Shown: positions 51,521-61,438, counted from the stretch's first letter. The stretch: DNA of 64,000 nt from Anaerolineae bacterium (GCA_007123775.1 SLGK01000118.1:52003-116002), one strand, 5' to 3'. A program made the numbers and translations. The notes: generated by a model not told the origin, from the letters alone.

Positions 51521-51877
51521 GTGCTATCTGACTGGCAATTTATAGCAATATTTGTGGCGCTGTCTCCTATCTTCCCGGCAGCACCAATCATACTTAACCG
51601 GCTTCTTGGTCCGAGTAAGCCAAATCCCATCAAGCAACAATCCTACGAATGTGGTATTGAGACAGTTGGTGACACCTGGGTGCAGTTCAAGGTTCAATAC
51701 TACATTTACGCCCTGGTCTTCGTTGTGTTTGACGTTGAGGCTGTCTTCCTATTCCCCATTGCCGCTGCCTACGACCGGCTTGACCTGTTTGCTATAGGCG
51801 CAACGGCCCTGTTCATCTTTTTATTGGCCGATGGGCTGGTATATGCCTGGAATCGCGGCGTTCTCGAGTGGATTTAA
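51521..51877 (+). CDS. nuoA: NADH-quinone oxidoreductase subunit A
   Basis: A 118-residue membrane subunit of complex I with three helices and the hallmark KQQSYECGIE and FKVQYYIYALVFVVFDVEAVFLFP. It sits at the membrane/peripheral arm interface. The GTG at 51521 has AAGAGG about 7 bases before. The usual nuoB-G genes do not follow; nuoH is next after a 147-bp gap. Confidence 0.92.
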   Translation: MLSDWQFIAIFVALSPIFPAAPIILNRLLGPSKPNPIKQQSYECGIETVGDTWVQFKVQYYIYALVFVVFDVEAVFLFPIAAAYDRLDLFAIGATALFIFLLADGLVYAWNRGVLEWI

Positions 51878-51961
51878 TCAATTTGTACCAAACAGAAGCC
51901 TGGATTTAAGAGAGTCAGCCTTCTCGTTCTGAGTTTCATTTAAGAAAAAAACGTTTTTAAG

Positions 51962-51988
51962 TTGGACGAATGCGTCAAATTGGTCCAA
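51962..51988. promoter_or_regulatory. Inverted repeat in the nuoA-nuoH gap
   Basis: TTGGAC / GTCCAA with a 15-base loop. A separate perfect 12-bp palindrome AAAAACGTTTTT is nearby (about 51945-51956). This 147-bp gap takes the place where nuoBCDEFG would normally lie. Confidence 0.35.
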
Positions 51989-52024
51989 TCTTAGCGCTGG
52001 CTGGCGGGTTTAAGGAAACAATTT

Positions 52025-53338
52025 ATGAGCTTCAATATTGTAGATTTCTTACTAAGCCTGGTGGATTTGACGGTATTTGACTACCTGCGCCAGGTGTGGG
52101 GCGATGCCATATGGGTTGAAGCGGTATTAGACCTGATTGGCGTGCTGACGGTTTCTACCTTTGCTCTGCTGATCGTCTTGCTGCTCATCTGGCTAGAGCG
52201 CAAGGTGATTGCCCGGATTCAGGACCGCATTGGTCCCAACCGGGTTGGGGGGCGGTTTGGGCTGCTGCAAACGGTGGCCGACGTAATCAAGCTGCTCACC
52301 AAAGAGGATATTACGCCCACCGGCGCTGATCGGCTGGCTTACAATTTGGCCCCCATTCTGATCGTCATCTCGGCCTTGCTGATGTGGGCCGTCATGCCGT
52401 TTGCGCCCGGCGTGATTGGGGTTGACCTCAATATTGGGGTCTTCTATGTGTTGTCGATCAGTTCGGTATCGGTGGTTTGTCTGCTGCTGGCCGGCTGGGG
52501 GTCTAACAATAAATATGCCCTGCTAGGGGCGTTTCGCTCGGTGGCCCAACTGGTCAGCTATGAGATTCCCATGATCTTGTCCTTACTGGTGCCAATTATT
52601 CTGGCCCGCACCATGTCCACTGAGGGTATCATCGCCGCCCAAACCATCCCTTACCTTTTCGTGGTGCCGCTTTCGGCCATTATCTTCTTCATCTCCGCGC
52701 TGGCCGAAACTGGGCGTAGCCCGTTCGACCTGCTAGAAGCTGAGTCAGAAATTGTAGCTGGTTTTCACGTGGAATATGGCGGCATGAAGTTTGGCATGTT
52801 CTTCCTGGCGGAGTTTATCAGCACCCTATTTATGTCCGGCTTTTTTGTGACAATTTTCCTGGGTGGCTATCGCTTCTTTGGCGTCGAGAATTTGGTAATC
52901 GGTGAGGTGGCGATCGGCCGTTTGCTGGCCATGATCGTCTTCTTCGTGAAGATGTTCGCCGTTTACTTTATCTTTATCTGGATTCGCGGCACCCTGCCCC
53001 GTGTCCGCATCGACCAGATGCTCAACATCAACTGGAAGTTCCTGGTACCGTTGAGCCTCGTGTTGATTTTCACGGTGGCCATTTTAGACAAAGTAATCAT
53101 CGAGTTGGGCGTTACCGGTGACGTGGGGCGTGGCCTGATTCATCTGGCCAGCAACGTGATTATTGCTATTGTTACGCTAGAAATTTTGCGCCGTCGCGCC
53201 CGTCAACAGCGTGAAGCCGCCAGTGAAACATTGTTGACCAAAATGGCTGCAAGTGGTGGCCAAAGTGGTGGCCAAAGTGGTGGCCACCACGACGGCGACC
53301 CTGGCCATGATGATGCCGTTCCGGCCGGCGCACATTAA
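52025..53338 (+). CDS. nuoH: NADH-quinone oxidoreductase subunit H
   Basis: A 437-residue complex I subunit that carries part of the quinone pocket and the E-channel. Landmarks are WLERKVIARIQDRIGPNRVGG (in part), the conserved GSNNKYALLGAFRS, SPFDLLEAESEIVAGFHVEY, and WIRGTLPRVRIDQML. It has about eight membrane helices. The end is extended by a hydrophilic tail of GGQS repeats and a His/Asp-rich HHDGDPGHDD that could bind metal. The tail is not typical. Confidence 0.93.
   Translation: MSFNIVDFLLSLVDLTVFDYLRQVWGDAIWVEAVLDLIGVLTVSTFALLIVLLLIWLERKVIARIQDRIGPNRVGGRFGLLQTVADVIKLLTKEDITPTGADRLAYNLAPILIVISALLMWAVMPFAPGVIGVDLNIGVFYVLSISSVSVVCLLLAGWGSNNKYALLGAFRSVAQLVSYEIPMILSLLVPIILARTMSTEGIIAAQTIPYLFVVPLSAIIFFISALAETGRSPFDLLEAESEIVAGFHVEYGGMKFGMFFLAEFISTLFMSGFFVTIFLGGYRFFGVENLVIGEVAIGRLLAMIVFFVKMFAVYFIFIWIRGTLPRVRIDQMLNINWKFLVPLSLVLIFTVAILDKVIIELGVTGDVGRGLIHLASNVIIAIVTLEILRRRARQQREAASETLLTKMAASGGQSGGQSGGHHDGDPGHDDAVPAGAH
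53252..53287. repeat. 12-bp tandem repeat in the nuoH tail
   Basis: Three units of AGTGGTGGCCAA (last with C at the end), coding for GGQS repeats. A recent in-frame expansion is likely. Confidence 0.85.
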
Positions 53339-53428
53339 GTCGATAGACACTATTTGGCGGTCGGCCAGCAGTTCACTGCGTGGTTGGTCACCAACAGGTA
53401 ATAAATTGAGTACGGAGTAGACCAACCT

Positions 53429-53995
53429 ATGACAATTTTTGGTCTGACGATTGAGCAATTGATTTTTATGATCTTGGCCATTCTGATTTTGGCCACGGGC
53501 GTAGTGGTTGTTACCAATCGCAATCTGTTCCATGCGGCCCTGGCCATGATGGCCTCATTCTTTGGCGTGGCCGGTATTTACGTTTTGTTAGAAGCTGGTT
53601 ATCTGGCTGCTGCCCAACTCCTGGTATACATCGGTGCCATCTCTATTCTGGTTATTTTTGCCATTATGATGACCCGCCGTTTGATGCAGGCCCGCGAGAC
53701 CGCCTTCAATTCTCAGTGGGTTATGGGCTTGATAGCGGCCGTTTTAGCGATGGGGGGCATTAGCTACGTCATCCTCGACTACTGGCCGGCTCTGCCCGAT
53801 GCCAATGTGCCGCTGGCCCATCGCACCCCGGTCGATGACGCCGTGTTGCAAGATAGCGTGGTGGCCCTGGGTGAATCCTTTGTAAGTGCCGAAGCTTACG
53901 TCTTGCCCTTTGAGGTCGCTTCCATCTTGTTGTTGGCCGCTCTGATTGGCGCTATCTTGATTGCCTGGCCACAGCAACCGGAGGAGAACGCATGA
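53429..53995 (+). CDS. nuoJ: NADH-quinone oxidoreductase subunit J
   Basis: A 188-residue protein with five membrane helices, including the hallmark LVYIGAISILVIFAIMMTRR. The third helix holds the pi-bulge important for coupling. An insert of about 30 residues after helix 3 is hydrophilic. It overlaps nuoK by 4 bp. Confidence 0.9.
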   Translation: MTIFGLTIEQLIFMILAILILATGVVVVTNRNLFHAALAMMASFFGVAGIYVLLEAGYLAAAQLLVYIGAISILVIFAIMMTRRLMQARETAFNSQWVMGLIAAVLAMGGISYVILDYWPALPDANVPLAHRTPVDDAVLQDSVVALGESFVSAEAYVLPFEVASILLLAALIGAILIAWPQQPEENA

Positions 53996-54300
53996 TTCCT
54001 TTATCCTGGTATTTGCTGCTGGCGGCTGCCCTTTTCTGCATTGGTCTGTATGGCGTCATTGCCCGGCGCAACGCTGTGGCTATTCTAATGTCGGTGGAGT
54101 TGATGTTGAATGCTGTGAACATTAACCTGATTGCTTTTTGGCGCTACGGAATGCCGGAACAGGTCACTGGTATGGCCTGGGCTGTTTTCGTTTTGACTGT
54201 CGCTGCTGCTGAAGCGGCCGTCGGCCTGGCACTGCTAATTGCTATTTATCGCACCCGCGAATCAGTGGTGGCCGAAGAATTGGACTTGTTGAAGAACTGA
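53992..54300 (+). CDS. nuoK: NADH-quinone oxidoreductase subunit K
   Basis: A 102-residue protein with three membrane helices. The conserved buried Glu of the second helix is in MSVELMLNAVNINLIAF, and the third helix has AAAEAAVGLALLIAIYR. It starts inside the nuoJ stop (ATGA) and is followed after 1 bp by nuoL, implying tight coupling. Confidence 0.93.
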   Translation: MIPLSWYLLLAAALFCIGLYGVIARRNAVAILMSVELMLNAVNINLIAFWRYGMPEQVTGMAWAVFVLTVAAAEAAVGLALLIAIYRTRESVVAEELDLLKN

Positions 54301-54301
54301 T

Positions 54302-56536
54302 ATGAGCGAACAAACTTTACAAACGCTGACCTGGCTAGTTCCGGCTTTCCCGCTGCTCGTCTTTTTCCTGATCATGCTGTTTACGCGGGACAACAAGACG
54401 TTTAGCTGGCTGCTGGCCTGGGCCGGTATTATCACTTCGTTGGTATTGGGCTGGATTGTGGCCTTTGACGTGTTTGGCCTGTTCTTGCGTGATCCGGATG
54501 GGCTGGACCGTCAGCCCGTAGCCGTGAGCAGTGCCGTTGACTGGCTACCTTTCGGTGATTACTTTGAAGGCACGTGGTTGCAAATGGGGGTGGCGGTTGA
54601 TGGGTTAACGGCCGTAATGCTGTTCATGGTCCCCTTTGCCGTCACCATGATCTTTGTCTACAGTGTGGGCTATCACAACTACGGCCAACCGCCGGGAACC
54701 CATCGTGGTGAACCCAATCACGGCAAACAAGAACCACTCTTCGCCCGCTTTTTCGCCCTGATGTCCTTGTTTGGTGGGGCCATGCTGCTGCTGGTCGTCG
54801 CCGACAACCTACTCCTCCTCTTTATCGGCTGGGAAATCATGGGCTTCTGTTCCTATTCGCTCATCGGTTTCTGGTACGCCCGCAATTATCCCAACCCCAA
54901 GAAGATCACCCCGCGCAAAGCAGCCATCAAAGCATTCATGACCACCCGCGTGGCCGACGTGATTATGCTGCTGGGCATTGTTTATTTCTACCGCGTCTTT
55001 GGTACGCTCAACTTTAGCGAAGCCTTCACCCTGGTAAGCCTGGAAACAGCCCTGGCCACCATTGGTATTGATGGTCTGGCCGTTATGACTTTGCTTATTT
55101 TTACCGGCACGGTGGGTAAATCGGCCCAGTTTCCGCTGCACGTCTGGCTGCCCGACGCCATGGAAGGCCCGACCCCCGTTAGCGCCGTCATCCATGCGGC
55201 CGCGATGGTCTCGGCTGGTGTTTACCTGATTTTGCGTGTCTTTCCCATCATTGCCATTTCGATAGAAGGCGCACTGTGGGCTGGCTGGATTATTGCCGGT
55301 ATCGGGGCGTTTACCGCGCTGATGGCGGCCACTATTGCCGTTGCCCAAAATGACGTGAAAGGAGTGCTGGCCTACTCTACCATTTCTCAGTTGGGCTTTA
55401 TGGTAGCGGCGGTGGGCCTGGGCGCGTATATTGCGGCCGCTTTCCACCTGATTACCCACGCTTTCTTCAAGGCGCTGCTCTTCCTGGCTTCCGGGTCGGT
55501 CATTCACGGCATGGAGCATGGGGCCGAGCATGTTCATGACCACCATACTGATCCGCAGGATATGCGGCATATGGGTGGCCTGAAAGATAAAATGCCCATT
55601 ACCTTTTGGACATTTTTGATCGGTGGGCTGGCCCTGGCTGGTTTGCCTTTAGTCACGGCCGGTTTTTGGTCAAAAGACGAAATTTTGGCCGACGCCTGGT
55701 ATGTTTGGGTGGCCGATGGTAAAGCGATTGGTCTGGTCGTGTTTGTCATGCTGGCGACGGCCGCTCTGCTCACAGCCTTCTATACGATGCGACAAATCAG
55801 CCTGACCTTCCTGGGTAAGCCACGCACGCCGCTGGCCGAACATGCTCACGAGAGTAACCGCTTTATGACGATGCCGCTGATGGGCCTTTCCTTCTTTGCC
55901 GTAGTTGCCGGCTGGTTCGGTATTCCCGACGATTTTCTGGGTACTGATGGCGTCTTTTACAACTATTTCCATCATTTTGTGGGTACGTCGCTTCATGAAC
56001 TGTTTGACCAATTGTACGCGCTGAGCCTGGTGGCCCACAAGATTGAAGCCCCGCCGTTTAGCTGGGTACCGGTGTTGACCTCGGTCGTAGTGGCGTTGGG
56101 CGGTCTAGCGTTGGGCTATTGGGTATACGGCCGTAAACCCCTCACCGAAGAAGAAGCCGATCCCCTCATTGCTCCGCTTGGTCCCCTGCATACCTTCCTG
56201 GAGAACAAATGGTATTGGGACGAACTGTACCAGGTGGTTTTCATTCGCCCCACCGTCTTTATCTCGGAAGTGGTGGTCTACGAATGGGTAGATAAGGGCG
56301 CTATCGACGGCACGCTGCATTTAATTGCCCGTGCCACCTTTGGCATCGGCCGTTACGCCAAGCGGTTTGAAGAAGTGGTTATTAGCGACGGTGTGGACTG
56401 GATTAAGGACCGGGTACTTAACATTGCCGATGAGTTCCGTTATCTGCAAACGGGACGCATTCAGGAATACGCCCTCTACTCTGTTTTGATCGTTTTTGCG
56501 CTGGCAACGGCCGTTGTGCTGGCTGGCGTACTTTAA
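54302..56536 (+). CDS. nuoL: NADH-quinone oxidoreductase subunit L
   Basis: A 744-residue antiporter-like subunit with about sixteen helices. Key parts are WEIMGFCSYSLIGFWYAR, GKSAQFPLHVWLPDAMEGPTPVSAVIHAA (in part), the proton-channel Lys and Glu residues and QNDVKGVLAYSTISQLGFM. The long C-terminal helix HL and its end anchor lie after residue 600. It pumps protons as the distal membrane unit. The coding sequence is longer than in E. coli (613) because of loop inserts and a C-terminal extension. Confidence 0.93.
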   Translation: MSEQTLQTLTWLVPAFPLLVFFLIMLFTRDNKTFSWLLAWAGIITSLVLGWIVAFDVFGLFLRDPDGLDRQPVAVSSAVDWLPFGDYFEGTWLQMGVAVDGLTAVMLFMVPFAVTMIFVYSVGYHNYGQPPGTHRGEPNHGKQEPLFARFFALMSLFGGAMLLLVVADNLLLLFIGWEIMGFCSYSLIGFWYARNYPNPKKITPRKAAIKAFMTTRVADVIMLLGIVYFYRVFGTLNFSEAFTLVSLETALATIGIDGLAVMTLLIFTGTVGKSAQFPLHVWLPDAMEGPTPVSAVIHAAAMVSAGVYLILRVFPIIAISIEGALWAGWIIAGIGAFTALMAATIAVAQNDVKGVLAYSTISQLGFMVAAVGLGAYIAAAFHLITHAFFKALLFLASGSVIHGMEHGAEHVHDHHTDPQDMRHMGGLKDKMPITFWTFLIGGLALAGLPLVTAGFWSKDEILADAWYVWVADGKAIGLVVFVMLATAALLTAFYTMRQISLTFLGKPRTPLAEHAHESNRFMTMPLMGLSFFAVVAGWFGIPDDFLGTDGVFYNYFHHFVGTSLHELFDQLYALSLVAHKIEAPPFSWVPVLTSVVVALGGLALGYWVYGRKPLTEEEADPLIAPLGPLHTFLENKWYWDELYQVVFIRPTVFISEVVVYEWVDKGAIDGTLHLIARATFGIGRYAKRFEEVVISDGVDWIKDRVLNIADEFRYLQTGRIQEYALYSVLIVFALATAVVLAGVL

Positions 56537-56565
56537 GCTTAGGCCTAAACCATTAGGGAAACCAG

Positions 56566-58107
56566 ATGGACTTTATTCAAGCAAACATTCTCAATATAAC
56601 GATTTTCTTCCCGCTGCTGGCAGCCCTCATCATTTTGATGCTGCCCGAAGACGAGAAGAACCTGATTCGACGCCTGGCCCTATTCTTTAGCCTGGTGCCA
56701 TTGGTGCTGGTCCTGGTTATGTGGTTTACCTACGACCGGGCCGCCGCCGACATGCAGTTCATGTATTTTGCCGAATGGTTCCCTTCCATCGGGGCCAACT
56801 ACCACGTTGGTATCGACGGCATCAGCCTGCCCATGTTTCTGCTAGCGGCCCTGCTGACACCGCTGGCTATTTTGGCCTCCTTCAACATCGAGGATAAAGT
56901 GCGGATGTACATGACTCTGTTTTTGGTCATGCAAACATCCATGTTTGGTCTTTTTGCCGCTCTTGACCTCATGATCTTCTTCATCTTCTGGGAGTTTGGT
57001 CTGGTCCCCATGTATTTCCTCATTAAGCTGTGGGGTGGCAAGGATCGGGATTACGCCTCGTTCAAATTCTTCATTTACACCATGGCCGGTAGCCTGGGGT
57101 TGCTCCTCTCAATCCAGATAATGGGGCTGTCAATGGGCACGTTCAACATCATTGAGCTGATGGATGTTTGGGTCACTTGGGAGGAGCCAGTATTAGCGGT
57201 AACGGGCCTGTCTTTTCCCCTGGTGAAAACGCTGGCTTTCTGGGCTTTCTTCATCGCCTTTGCCATCAAGGTTCCTATCTGGCCCTTCCACACCTGGCTG
57301 CCTGATGCCCACACGGAGGCACCAACGGCCGGTTCCATGATGCTGGCCGGTGTGCTGCTAAAGCTTGGTGCTTATGGCTTCATTCGCCTGGTTATTCCCC
57401 TCTTCCCGGAAATGGCCAGCACCACCGCTGGGGTTCTGGCCGTGCTGGGCGTGTTGAGCATTGTGTTGGGCGGTCTGGCCGCCTTTGGCCAGTGGGATTT
57501 CAAGCGATTGGTAGCCTACTCCTCTATTAACCATATGGGCTTTGTGGTCTTAGGTCTGGCGGTCATGGCCTACGTTTATGGCCTGGATACCAGCCACCAA
57601 AGCCTGAACCAGGATGCCATTATGGCCACCAACGGGGCCATCTTCCAGATGTTTAACCACGGCCTTTCGGCGGCCGGCATGTTCTTCCTAGTTGGCGTTA
57701 TTTATGAGCGCACTCACACCCGCGACCTGAAACGGTACGGCGGTATCTGGAGCGTGCTGCCCGTGTTTGGCACGATTCTTATCTTTACCAGCATGGCGTC
57801 GCTTGGACTGCCCGGCTTGAATGGCTTTGTCAGCGAGTTCATGATTGTGCGTGGCTCCTGGGGCATTTATCCGATTCACCTGGCTTTGTCTATGATTGGT
57901 CTGTTGATGACCGGTGCCTACATCTTGAAAGGGATTGGCGAAACATTGCACGGCCCGGCCAAAGAAGAATGGCTTGGCCTGAAAGATATGACCCTGCGCG
58001 AACACATGGTTATCTGGCCGCTGATGGGCCTGATGCTAAGTCTGGGTATCTGGCCGCAGTGGGTCGTGGTGTTTATTAACGATACGGTTACCAAATTGTT
58101 TGGTTAG
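56566..58107 (+). CDS. nuoM: NADH-quinone oxidoreductase subunit M (first copy)
   Basis: A 513-residue antiporter-like subunit with about fourteen helices. Hallmarks are YHVGIDGISLPMFLLAALLTPLAIL, FWEFGLVPMYFLIKLWGG, KVPIWPFHTWLPDAHTEAPTAGS (in part) and KRLVAYSSINHMGFV. It translocates protons next to NuoL. A second NuoM-like gene follows 54 bp further on. Confidence 0.93.
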   Translation: MDFIQANILNITIFFPLLAALIILMLPEDEKNLIRRLALFFSLVPLVLVLVMWFTYDRAAADMQFMYFAEWFPSIGANYHVGIDGISLPMFLLAALLTPLAILASFNIEDKVRMYMTLFLVMQTSMFGLFAALDLMIFFIFWEFGLVPMYFLIKLWGGKDRDYASFKFFIYTMAGSLGLLLSIQIMGLSMGTFNIIELMDVWVTWEEPVLAVTGLSFPLVKTLAFWAFFIAFAIKVPIWPFHTWLPDAHTEAPTAGSMMLAGVLLKLGAYGFIRLVIPLFPEMASTTAGVLAVLGVLSIVLGGLAAFGQWDFKRLVAYSSINHMGFVVLGLAVMAYVYGLDTSHQSLNQDAIMATNGAIFQMFNHGLSAAGMFFLVGVIYERTHTRDLKRYGGIWSVLPVFGTILIFTSMASLGLPGLNGFVSEFMIVRGSWGIYPIHLALSMIGLLMTGAYILKGIGETLHGPAKEEWLGLKDMTLREHMVIWPLMGLMLSLGIWPQWVVVFINDTVTKLFG

Positions 58108-58161
58108 CACGATTCGGAAGCCTGGCTTTTGCCAAAAGTCCGGCTTCTCGCAGAGAAAATT

Positions 58162-59862
58162 ATGGTTGAATTTCCGTTTTTATCAATCATTGCTTTATCA
58201 CCCATTGCCGCGGCGGCCATTATCCTGATGCTGCCCAAAGAACGGGGTGAAAATGCCCGCATGTTGGGTCTGGCGGCTATGATTTTGGGGTTGGTGTTGT
58301 CGGCTTATGTCTACTACGCCTATTATCAAAATCTGCCCGCGCCCGGCACGGACTGGGCTGACACGTTGCTCTTTGTCGAAGAGTATAGTTGGGTGCCCAG
58401 CATTGGGATTAACTATATCGTGGGTGTCGATGGCCTGAGTGCGACGCTGGTATTGCTAACGGCCGTTGTTGGTCTGGGGGGTGTTCTCATCTCCTGGAGT
58501 ATCAGCGACCGGCCGCGTGAGTTTTATGCCTTTTTCATGCTGCTGGTGGCCGGTGTGCAGGGTGTTTTTGTGGCCGTCGATGGCTTTTTGCTCTTCTTCT
58601 TCTACGAGCTGGCCGTGCTGCCCATGTACGTCATGATTGTCATCTGGGGCTGGAAAGAGCGGCGCGAGTACGCAGCTATGAAGCTGACGCTCTATCTGCT
58701 AATTGGTAGTTTCGTCTCCTTTATCGCTTTCCTGGTGCTATATTTCCAGCTACCTGCTCACCTTCCCTCGGTTATTCCCGGCGACCTGGCGCCCTTAATG
58801 GATGGACAATCTACCTTTGACCTGCGTTATTGGGCAGTGGCGGAATTTCCCCTCGCTGTTCAGCAGATCTGGTTCATGCCGCTGTTTTTGGGCTTTGCCG
58901 TATTGGCCGGTATCTGGCCGCTGCACAACTGGTCGCCCGATGGTCACGTGGCTGCGCCAACGGCCGTTTCCATGATTCATGCCGGTGTGCTGATGAAGCT
59001 GGGTGCGTACGCCTCGATGCGCGTCGGTATCCAGATTTTGCCCGAAGGTACCGTCTACTGGATGCCCTTTATCATTCTACTGACGTTGGTTAACGTGCTG
59101 TATGGGTCCCTGGTGGCCATGCGCCAGCGAGATATGAAATATCTAATTGGCTATTCCAGCGTCAGCCATATGGGGCTGGTCTCGATGGGCTTTGCCGCGA
59201 TGAATGTGGAGGGTCTGACCGGGGCTGGCATTCAGATGGTCAGTCACGGTATTATGACGGCTCTCTTCTTTGCCGTGGTCGGTATGATCTATGACCGTGC
59301 CCACACGCGCAGCATGGATGAACTGGGCGGCATGGCTAAAGCCCTGCCCTGGACGGTTGTGGCCTTCGTCATTGGCGGTCTGGTCTCGATGGGCATGCCC
59401 GGTTTGTCGGGCTTCATTGCCGAATTCCCCATCTTTCTCGGTGTCTGGCGTGGTGGCTCCATGGACCTGGGAGGCACCTTCCTCGGTCTAAACCCGGCCA
59501 GTTTTTATCCCACTATCGCTTTGCTGTCTGTGCTGGCTATTGTGATTACGGCCGCTTACGTTTTACGGGCCATTAACGACGTTTTCCTGGGTGATTACGA
59601 CGCCAGTAAGTGGCACGATATGAAGCCACTTTTGGCCATTGACAAATTCACGCTGGTATTCTTCTGCATCATTCTGGTCGTGATTGGTATCTTCCCCGCC
59701 GTCATCGAACCCATTGTCCGGGCCGGTATTGAGCCAGTGGTGGATCGTCTGGTAGATGCTCAGACGCATGAAGCCTTCGCCCCTGATAGTGGTACCGGTA
59801 ATGTCTTGAGGGAATTGGAAACGGCCGTTCTTTATCTTCGCAACTGGTTGGGAGGTACTTAA
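58162..59862 (+). CDS. nuoM: NADH-quinone oxidoreductase subunit M (second copy)
   Basis: A 566-residue paralogue of the preceding NuoM. The ATG at 58162 is preceded by AGAGAA; an upstream TTG at 58129 is possible. It has NYIVGVDGLSATLVLLTAVVGLGG, FFYELAVLPMYVMIVIWGW, FAVLAGIWPLHNWSPDGHVAAP and KYLIGYSSVSHMGLV. The copy keeps the key Lys and Glu. A duplicated NuoM occurs in some other Nuo clusters. It may replace one of the other antiporter subunits or form an extra channel. Confidence 0.9.
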   Translation: MVEFPFLSIIALSPIAAAAIILMLPKERGENARMLGLAAMILGLVLSAYVYYAYYQNLPAPGTDWADTLLFVEEYSWVPSIGINYIVGVDGLSATLVLLTAVVGLGGVLISWSISDRPREFYAFFMLLVAGVQGVFVAVDGFLLFFFYELAVLPMYVMIVIWGWKERREYAAMKLTLYLLIGSFVSFIAFLVLYFQLPAHLPSVIPGDLAPLMDGQSTFDLRYWAVAEFPLAVQQIWFMPLFLGFAVLAGIWPLHNWSPDGHVAAPTAVSMIHAGVLMKLGAYASMRVGIQILPEGTVYWMPFIILLTLVNVLYGSLVAMRQRDMKYLIGYSSVSHMGLVSMGFAAMNVEGLTGAGIQMVSHGIMTALFFAVVGMIYDRAHTRSMDELGGMAKALPWTVVAFVIGGLVSMGMPGLSGFIAEFPIFLGVWRGGSMDLGGTFLGLNPASFYPTIALLSVLAIVITAAYVLRAINDVFLGDYDASKWHDMKPLLAIDKFTLVFFCIILVVIGIFPAVIEPIVRAGIEPVVDRLVDAQTHEAFAPDSGTGNVLRELETAVLYLRNWLGGT

Positions 59863-61368
59863 GTGAGTACACCGATAACAACATCCTGGGTCCTGGCGCT
59901 TGCCCCAGAAATTGCCTTAGTCGTTCTGTTGGTCCTGGTTCTAATTTACAGCCGCGTCTGGCAGGATGAACAGCGCAAGGTAGGGCTGCTGACCGCCTGG
60001 GGCGGCTTAGCGATTCTGGGCATCACGTTTGGTCTCTGGTACTTTTTCAACGAACCGGCCCAATTACAGCCTGCCAATCTGGCCGACAGCCTCTTCTGGG
60101 GCGGTATGATCCGCCACGACCTGATGACGCTCGTCTTTCGGGTCATGTTCCTGGCAGCACTGGTTTTAGTCAGCCTTATCTCCGTAGACGTCAAATCGCT
60201 GCAAAAAGGGGAGTACTACGCCATGCTGATCATGGCTACCATTGGCTTTAGCCTGATGGCCGCCTCGGTAGACCTGATTATGATCTACGTGGCCCTGGAA
60301 ACAGCCAGTATCTCCTCTTATATCCTGGCGGGCTTCCTGGCCAACAACAAACGCTCGACCGAAGCCGGCATGAAATATTTCGTCTACGGCGCGTTTGCCA
60401 CCGGCGTCATGCTCTACGGCATGAGCTGGCTCTATGGTCTGACGGGGCACACCAATCTGTACGCTATTGGCGAAAGGCTGGGTGGCATTGGCGCGGCCTC
60501 TGGTGCCGAATTTACCGTCATTTTGTTAGCGGCCGTTATGATTATCGTCGGCTTTGGCTTCAAAATCTCCATCGTGCCCTTCCACTTTTGGGCGCCGGAC
60601 GTGTATGAAGGGGCGCCAACGGCCGTTACAGCCTTCATTTCGACCGCCTCCAAAGCGGCCGGTTTTGCCGTTGTCTTGCGCGTTTTCCTGACCGGTTCGC
60701 TGGGTCAGATTTCCTTTGGCAATAGCTGGTGGTCGCTGCTGGTGGTGATGTCGATTGTGACGATGGTACTGGGCAACTTTGCCGCCATCTACCAGGCCAA
60801 CATCAAGCGCATGTTGGCCTATTCCAGCATCGCCCAGGCCGGCTACGTGCTGATGGGGCTGATTGTGCTGACGGCCGACGGGGCCGGGGCAGCCATGTTC
60901 TACCTGCTGATGTACGTCTTCACCAATATTGCCGCCTTTGGCGTGGTTATCTTGATCAGCAACGTGACCCATTCCGACGCGATGACCGACCTGTACGGAC
61001 TGAACAAGCGGTCGCCCAACCTGGCCCTGGTGATGCTGTTTGCCCTGCTGTCGTTGGGTGGTATCCCGCCGACGGCCGGGTTTATTGGCAAGTTTTTGAT
61101 CTTCAAAGCGGCCGTTGACGTTGGCCTGTGGTGGCTGGCCATGATTGGTATTTTGAATGCGTTTGTGGCCCTATATTATTATCTAAACGTTATTAAATAC
61201 ATGTACCTCTATCCATCTGCCGAAGAAGCGCAGCCGATTCCCGTTTCGAGGGCGGCTGTGGTTGGCCTGGGTGTTTCCACGGTTGTCATCATCCTGCTGG
61301 GCACTTTTTTTGCTGGCCCGGCTTACGATTGGACGGTTACGGCCGCGGGGTCTTTTTTCGCCGGATAG
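59863..61368 (+). CDS. nuoN: NADH-quinone oxidoreductase subunit N
   Basis: A 501-residue antiporter-like subunit with about fourteen helices. Motifs include VALETASISSYILAGF, KISIVPFHFWAPDVYEGAPTAVTAFISTASKAAGF (in part) and KRMLAYSSIAQAGYVLMG. The start is GTG at 59863, directly after the NuoM stop, with GGGAGG 9 bases before. It ends the nuo genes; the atp operon promoter lies in the next 70 bp. Confidence 0.93.
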   Translation: MSTPITTSWVLALAPEIALVVLLVLVLIYSRVWQDEQRKVGLLTAWGGLAILGITFGLWYFFNEPAQLQPANLADSLFWGGMIRHDLMTLVFRVMFLAALVLVSLISVDVKSLQKGEYYAMLIMATIGFSLMAASVDLIMIYVALETASISSYILAGFLANNKRSTEAGMKYFVYGAFATGVMLYGMSWLYGLTGHTNLYAIGERLGGIGAASGAEFTVILLAAVMIIVGFGFKISIVPFHFWAPDVYEGAPTAVTAFISTASKAAGFAVVLRVFLTGSLGQISFGNSWWSLLVVMSIVTMVLGNFAAIYQANIKRMLAYSSIAQAGYVLMGLIVLTADGAGAAMFYLLMYVFTNIAAFGVVILISNVTHSDAMTDLYGLNKRSPNLALVMLFALLSLGGIPPTAGFIGKFLIFKAAVDVGLWWLAMIGILNAFVALYYYLNVIKYMYLYPSAEEAQPIPVSRAAVVGLGVSTVVIILLGTFFAGPAYDWTVTAAGSFFAG

Positions 61369-61374
61369 AATTAC

Positions 61375-61402
61375 GTGACAGCGTGTATCTTTGTGATATA
61401 AT
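61375..61402 (+). promoter_or_regulatory. Probable atp operon promoter
   Basis: GTGACA, a 16-bp spacer and a perfect TATAAT (TGTGATATAAT context). It is between nuoN and the first atp gene. Transcription would start near 61409. Confidence 0.65.
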
Positions 61403-61438
61403 GCACAAAGTTTGCGCTTTTCAAGATGAGGAATACAC

